Position numbers and translations under genes: made by a program. The notes under the pieces are model-generated. The model did no database searches. It saw only the letters and a list, made by a program, of their open reading frames with translations, and was not told the DNA's origin. A stretch of DNA of 25,455 nucleotides from an uncultured Clostridia bacterium (lineage in GTDB: Bacteria > Bacillota > Clostridia > Christensenellales > UBA1242): NCBI GenBank assembly GCA_947623775.1, contig CANQHL010000010.1:1-25455 (forward strand), written 5' to 3'. Below are positions 23,348-25,455 of the stretch, one piece after another. Numbering within the stretch: the first letter of the stretch is position 1; each line of letters starts with the position of its first letter.

Positions 23348-23905
23348 TTATTCACCTTTTTTGTTTTCAATAAAGTTTAAAATTTCATTGACGGTTTTTT
23401 CAAGATTTATGTTTTCAATGCAAAAATCATAATGTGGCTTGTATGAACGTTCAAGTTCCCCTCTTGCCAATCTTTTTTCAATATCTTCTGGACTGTCACC
23501 TCTTGCAACCAGCCTTTCCCTTAAAACTTCATCAGGTGCATCAAGAAAAATTGAAATCATGTTGTCCTTAAAAAACTTTTTTAAGTTTACCGTGCCTTTC
23601 ACGTCTAAATCACGAATGTAATCATTTTCCCCGTCTCGGACGGCGTCCTCAATTCTTGCCTTTATAAGGCCGTAATAATGTCCGTGAACAATTTCATGTT
23701 CAAAAAACTTTCCCTCTTCAATTCCTTTTTCAAAATCCTTGTCGTTGAAATAAACATAGGTGTTAAATTGGCTATCACTTTCTCGTGGGGGACGCGTCGT
23801 TCCCGAAGATTGAGTCAGCACTTTTAAATTGTTTCTTCTTTTGATAAGTTCATTTATAACCGTATTCTTTCCACAAGAAGAAACTCCACTTACGACTATA
23901 AACAT
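23348..23905 (-). CDS. Guanylate-kinase-like nucleotide kinase
   Basis: A 185-residue P-loop kinase with the guanylate kinase fold, which would phosphorylate GMP to GDP with ATP. Seen are the P-loop GVSSCGKNT (7-15), the GMP-binding SGTTRPPRESD and YVYFN, FFEHEIVHGHYYGL, a DLDVKG strand in place of the usual D/E-V-x-G, FLDAPDEVLRERLVARGD and a closing NEILNFIENKK. The residue after the P-loop lysine is Asn, where guanylate kinases usually have Ser, Thr or Gly, and the GMP-site residues deviate, so it may be a paralogue with altered substrate. ATG 23905 is chosen because AAAGGAG precedes it and the promoter at 23929-23957 overlaps the longer frame from 23938. Confidence 0.85.
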   Translation of the reverse strand: MFIVVSGVSSCGKNTVINELIKRRNNLKVLTQSSGTTRPPRESDSQFNTYVYFNDKDFEKGIEEGKFFEHEIVHGHYYGLIKARIEDAVRDGENDYIRDLDVKGTVNLKKFFKDNMISIFLDAPDEVLRERLVARGDSPEDIEKRLARGELERSYKPHYDFCIENINLEKTVNEILNFIENKKGE

Positions 23906-23928
23906 TTTTGCTCCTTTTAAATATTTAA

Positions 23929-23957
23929 AGGATAGCAAAATTGCAAAATTTTGTCAA
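23929..23957 (-). promoter_or_regulatory. Promoter of the guanylate-kinase-like gene
   Basis: A consensus TTGACA (23952-23957) and TATCCT (23929-23934) stand 17 bases apart on the minus strand, with the SD AAAGGAG and ATG 23905 downstream. It lies directly after the stop of the amidase gene, so the kinase is not dependent on amidase transcription. Confidence 0.7.
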
Positions 23958-23961
23958 TAGT

Positions 23962-24645
23962 TTAAGGTGTAAAATATGCCAAAATTCCAGCAAGTATGCA
24001 GTAGCAAAATTCTCTGCAATAATCCTCATTTTTCAGAAGCGTCTCTTCACTTGGATTGGACAAAAATCCGCATTCGATAAGTATGGCGGGAATGTTTGAA
24101 GTGTTTAAAACAAAGTAATCCCCCACCGTCACATAATCCCTTGCACTTTTAAATGATTTGCATATACTTGTTTGTACACTTTTGGCAAGGAATAGCCCCT
24201 GCTCATCTCCCTTAGCATAGAAAACCTGCGCTCCCGAACTTGACGAAAGCGGAAAGGAATTCATATGCAAACTCACCATCAATTCTCCGCCACTTTCGTT
24301 TATAATTTTTCTTCTTTTTTCCATTTCGCTTTTTTTCTTGTTTGATGCCGTTTCGTCGTAAAGTCCATTCATATCACTTCGCGTCAACACCACCCTCATG
24401 CCAAACTCTTCGCAAAGAGAGGCAAGTTGCTTTGCATACATAAGATTCAACTCACTTTCCGTTGTTCCGCTCACTCCAACCGCACCGCCGTCTCGACCGC
24501 CGTGCCCGGCATCTATCACAATAACATGTGTCGGCTTTGGACTGAATGCGGGCTTTATCGCCGTGAAATAAACAACCACACTTGCCACAATGAGCAATGC
24601 ACAAATAACAGCAATAATAGACTTTCTTTTTATAGTCAAAAACAT
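23962..24645 (-). CDS. cwlD: N-acetylmuramoyl-L-alanine amidase, CwlD-like
   Basis: A zinc amidase of the Amidase_3 family that cleaves the bond between N-acetylmuramic acid and L-alanine; the CwlD subgroup removes stem peptides in making the muramic-delta-lactam of the spore cortex. The 227 residues start with an uncleaved-type membrane anchor (about 8-30, KSIIAVICALLIVASVVVYF), then VIDAGHGGRDGGAVG (His zinc ligand), a glutamate in SELNLMYAK, the second His in LMVSLHMNSF, and ILIECGFLSNPSEE with the catalytic Glu. Length fits CwlD. SD AGAGGAG precedes the ATG. Assignment as CwlD rather than a general cell-wall amidase rests on length, single anchor and a sporulation-gene neighbourhood. Confidence 0.88.
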   Translation of the reverse strand: MFLTIKRKSIIAVICALLIVASVVVYFTAIKPAFSPKPTHVIVIDAGHGGRDGGAVGVSGTTESELNLMYAKQLASLCEEFGMRVVLTRSDMNGLYDETASNKKKSEMEKRRKIINESGGELMVSLHMNSFPLSSSSGAQVFYAKGDEQGLFLAKSVQTSICKSFKSARDYVTVGDYFVLNTSNIPAILIECGFLSNPSEETLLKNEDYCREFCYCILAGILAYFTP

Positions 24646-24868
24646 AATTTCTCCTCTAATAATTTATTAAAACTTTATCTTAAAAATAACAAAAAATTGT
24701 CACTAAACGATTATAACTCATAAAAACATCACTTCTGGATAATTGTGCCTTTTCAAAGCCATACAATATCTTATGAAATCTATAATAATTAAGAACAAAA
24801 AACAACATATTGACAAAGACTGTTTTGTTATGCTAAAATATTTACATATTTTTATAGGAGTAGATTAA
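24646..24868. other. Divergent intergenic region between cwlD and the repeat-protein gene
   Basis: No gene is seen here. It holds the cwlD upstream sequence (weak TTGTTA and TAATAA, 17 bases apart on the minus strand) and, at its right end, the promoter of the repeat-protein gene. Confidence 0.5.
24810..24839 (+). promoter_or_regulatory. Promoter of the repeat-protein gene
   Basis: A consensus TTGACA (24810-24815) and TAAAAT (24834-24839) are 18 bases apart; a TAGGAG SD (24855-24860) and ATG 24869 follow. Confidence 0.7.
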
Positions 24869-25455
24869 ATGGATATTGACTTTGATGAATTTAGGAAATT
24901 ATTAAACAAAGCAAGTTACCTTGAAACAAAAGCCGACCCAACATCACAAAAGGAATTAAAAAAGATAGAGAAAATTATTATAGATAGCAAAGACCCCAAT
25001 TACGCATATCAATATGCATTGACCATTAAGAGTTCGGACAAAAAAGCTTTGGGGCAAGTTGTTGTCGATTCAAACAATTCAATGTTTGCTTTATTTTTTG
25101 CACAAAGTGTGGAAGGTGCAGACATAAAGGCGTTGCAACAAGTAGTTGCTGAGGATGGATATGGCGATTTTGTATACAATTTTGCAAAAACTGTCAAAGG
25201 CGCAGACATAGAGCTATTACAAAAGGTCACTATTGATATTAATGATGGCCTGTTTGCTTATCGTTACGCAAGAGATATCAAAGGTGCGGACATAAAGGCA
25301 TTACAACAAGTCGCTATTAATAATAAAGATGCTATGGCCGCTTATTATTTTGCAAAATGTATCAAGGGCGCAGACGTTAAGGCTTTGCAACAAGCTGTCA
25401 TTGATTCTAAAAAAATTTACTGGTGCAAATTATTCACTAAATTAAAAGGTGCCGA
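24869..25455 (+). CDS. 28-residue-repeat protein (3' end beyond window)
   Basis: I translated this frame by hand from ATG 24869; it stays open to the window end (195 codons). After a 40-residue helical lead (MDIDFDEFRKLLNKASYLE), the protein consists of a 28-residue repeat, seen five times plus a partial sixth. Its consensus is roughly AYYFAKxIKGADIKALQQ, then VVID and a short polar turn. The GADIKALQQ core is nearly invariant. The pattern of two helices per unit suggests an alpha-solenoid scaffold that binds other proteins. Similar FA-(R/K)-x-(V/I)-(K/E)-GA-x-I repeats occur in uncharacterised proteins of Bacillota and their phages, as I recall. The function is unknown. SD TAGGAG and a strong promoter are present. 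Confidence 0.85.
   Translation, partial: MDIDFDEFRKLLNKASYLETKADPTSQKELKKIEKIIIDSKDPNYAYQYALTIKSSDKKALGQVVVDSNNSMFALFFAQSVEGADIKALQQVVAEDGYGDFVYNFAKTVKGADIELLQKVTIDINDGLFAYRYARDIKGADIKALQQVAINNKDAMAAYYFAKCIKGADVKALQQAVIDSKKIYWCKLFTKLKGA

Overview
The window looks like a chromosome segment of an AT-rich, endospore-forming member of the Bacillota, probably an uncultured Clostridia-type lineage. The sporulation genes spoVG, spoIIE and a cwlD-like amidase support this, as do a murE with the meso-diaminopimelate motif DNPR, the dnaX-ybaB-recR cluster and classical SD/sigma-A signals. TGA is used as a stop. The exact taxon is inference. No tRNA, rRNA, CRISPR array, transposase or phage gene was recognised.

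Layout. (1) 1-5679, minus strand: a peptidoglycan-precursor operon in the order alpha/beta hydrolase, murF, ddl, murE, then an array of tandem hairpins, then mraY (cut by the window start). The MurF carries an N-terminal membrane domain in place of the usual soluble domain. (2) 5827-7208, plus strand: spoVG, a structured 176-bp insert flanked by an 18-bp hairpin direct repeat, then a TrmH-family RNA methyltransferase. (3) 7209-7700: a hairpin-rich tandem repeat array with a period of about 155 bp. (4) 7795-12119, minus strand: two small membrane proteins, an SDR oxidoreductase, a DegV lipid-binding protein and an MGDG-synthase/UgtP-like glycosyltransferase. (5) 12286-13773, plus strand: a DUF1846 protein. 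(6) 13843-15951, minus strand: a strongly acidic protein with a zinc ribbon, a small membrane protein coupled to a papain-like Amidase_6 protein, and a short hypothetical. (7) 16023-20168, minus strand: dnaX-ybaB-recR-argS, where dnaX is split by a run of nine A's in the manner of programmed slippage. (8) 20434-24645: spoIIE, an orphan gene on the plus strand, a guanylate-kinase-like gene and a CwlD-type amidase. (9) 24869-end, plus strand: the start of a protein built of 28-residue repeats.

Functionally the window serves cell-wall precursor synthesis (MurE, MurF, Ddl, MraY), sporulation and cortex maturation (SpoVG, SpoIIE, CwlD), replication and repair (DnaX, RecR), translation (ArgS, TrmH-type methylase) and membrane lipid metabolism (DegV, glycolipid synthase). 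The most interesting items are the dnaX slippery site, the hairpin-duplicated element whose 26-bp core recurs near 14.6 kb, the hairpin arrays at 596-843 and 7224-7690, the membrane-anchored MurF, and the acidic/Zn-ribbon and 28-residue-repeat proteins.
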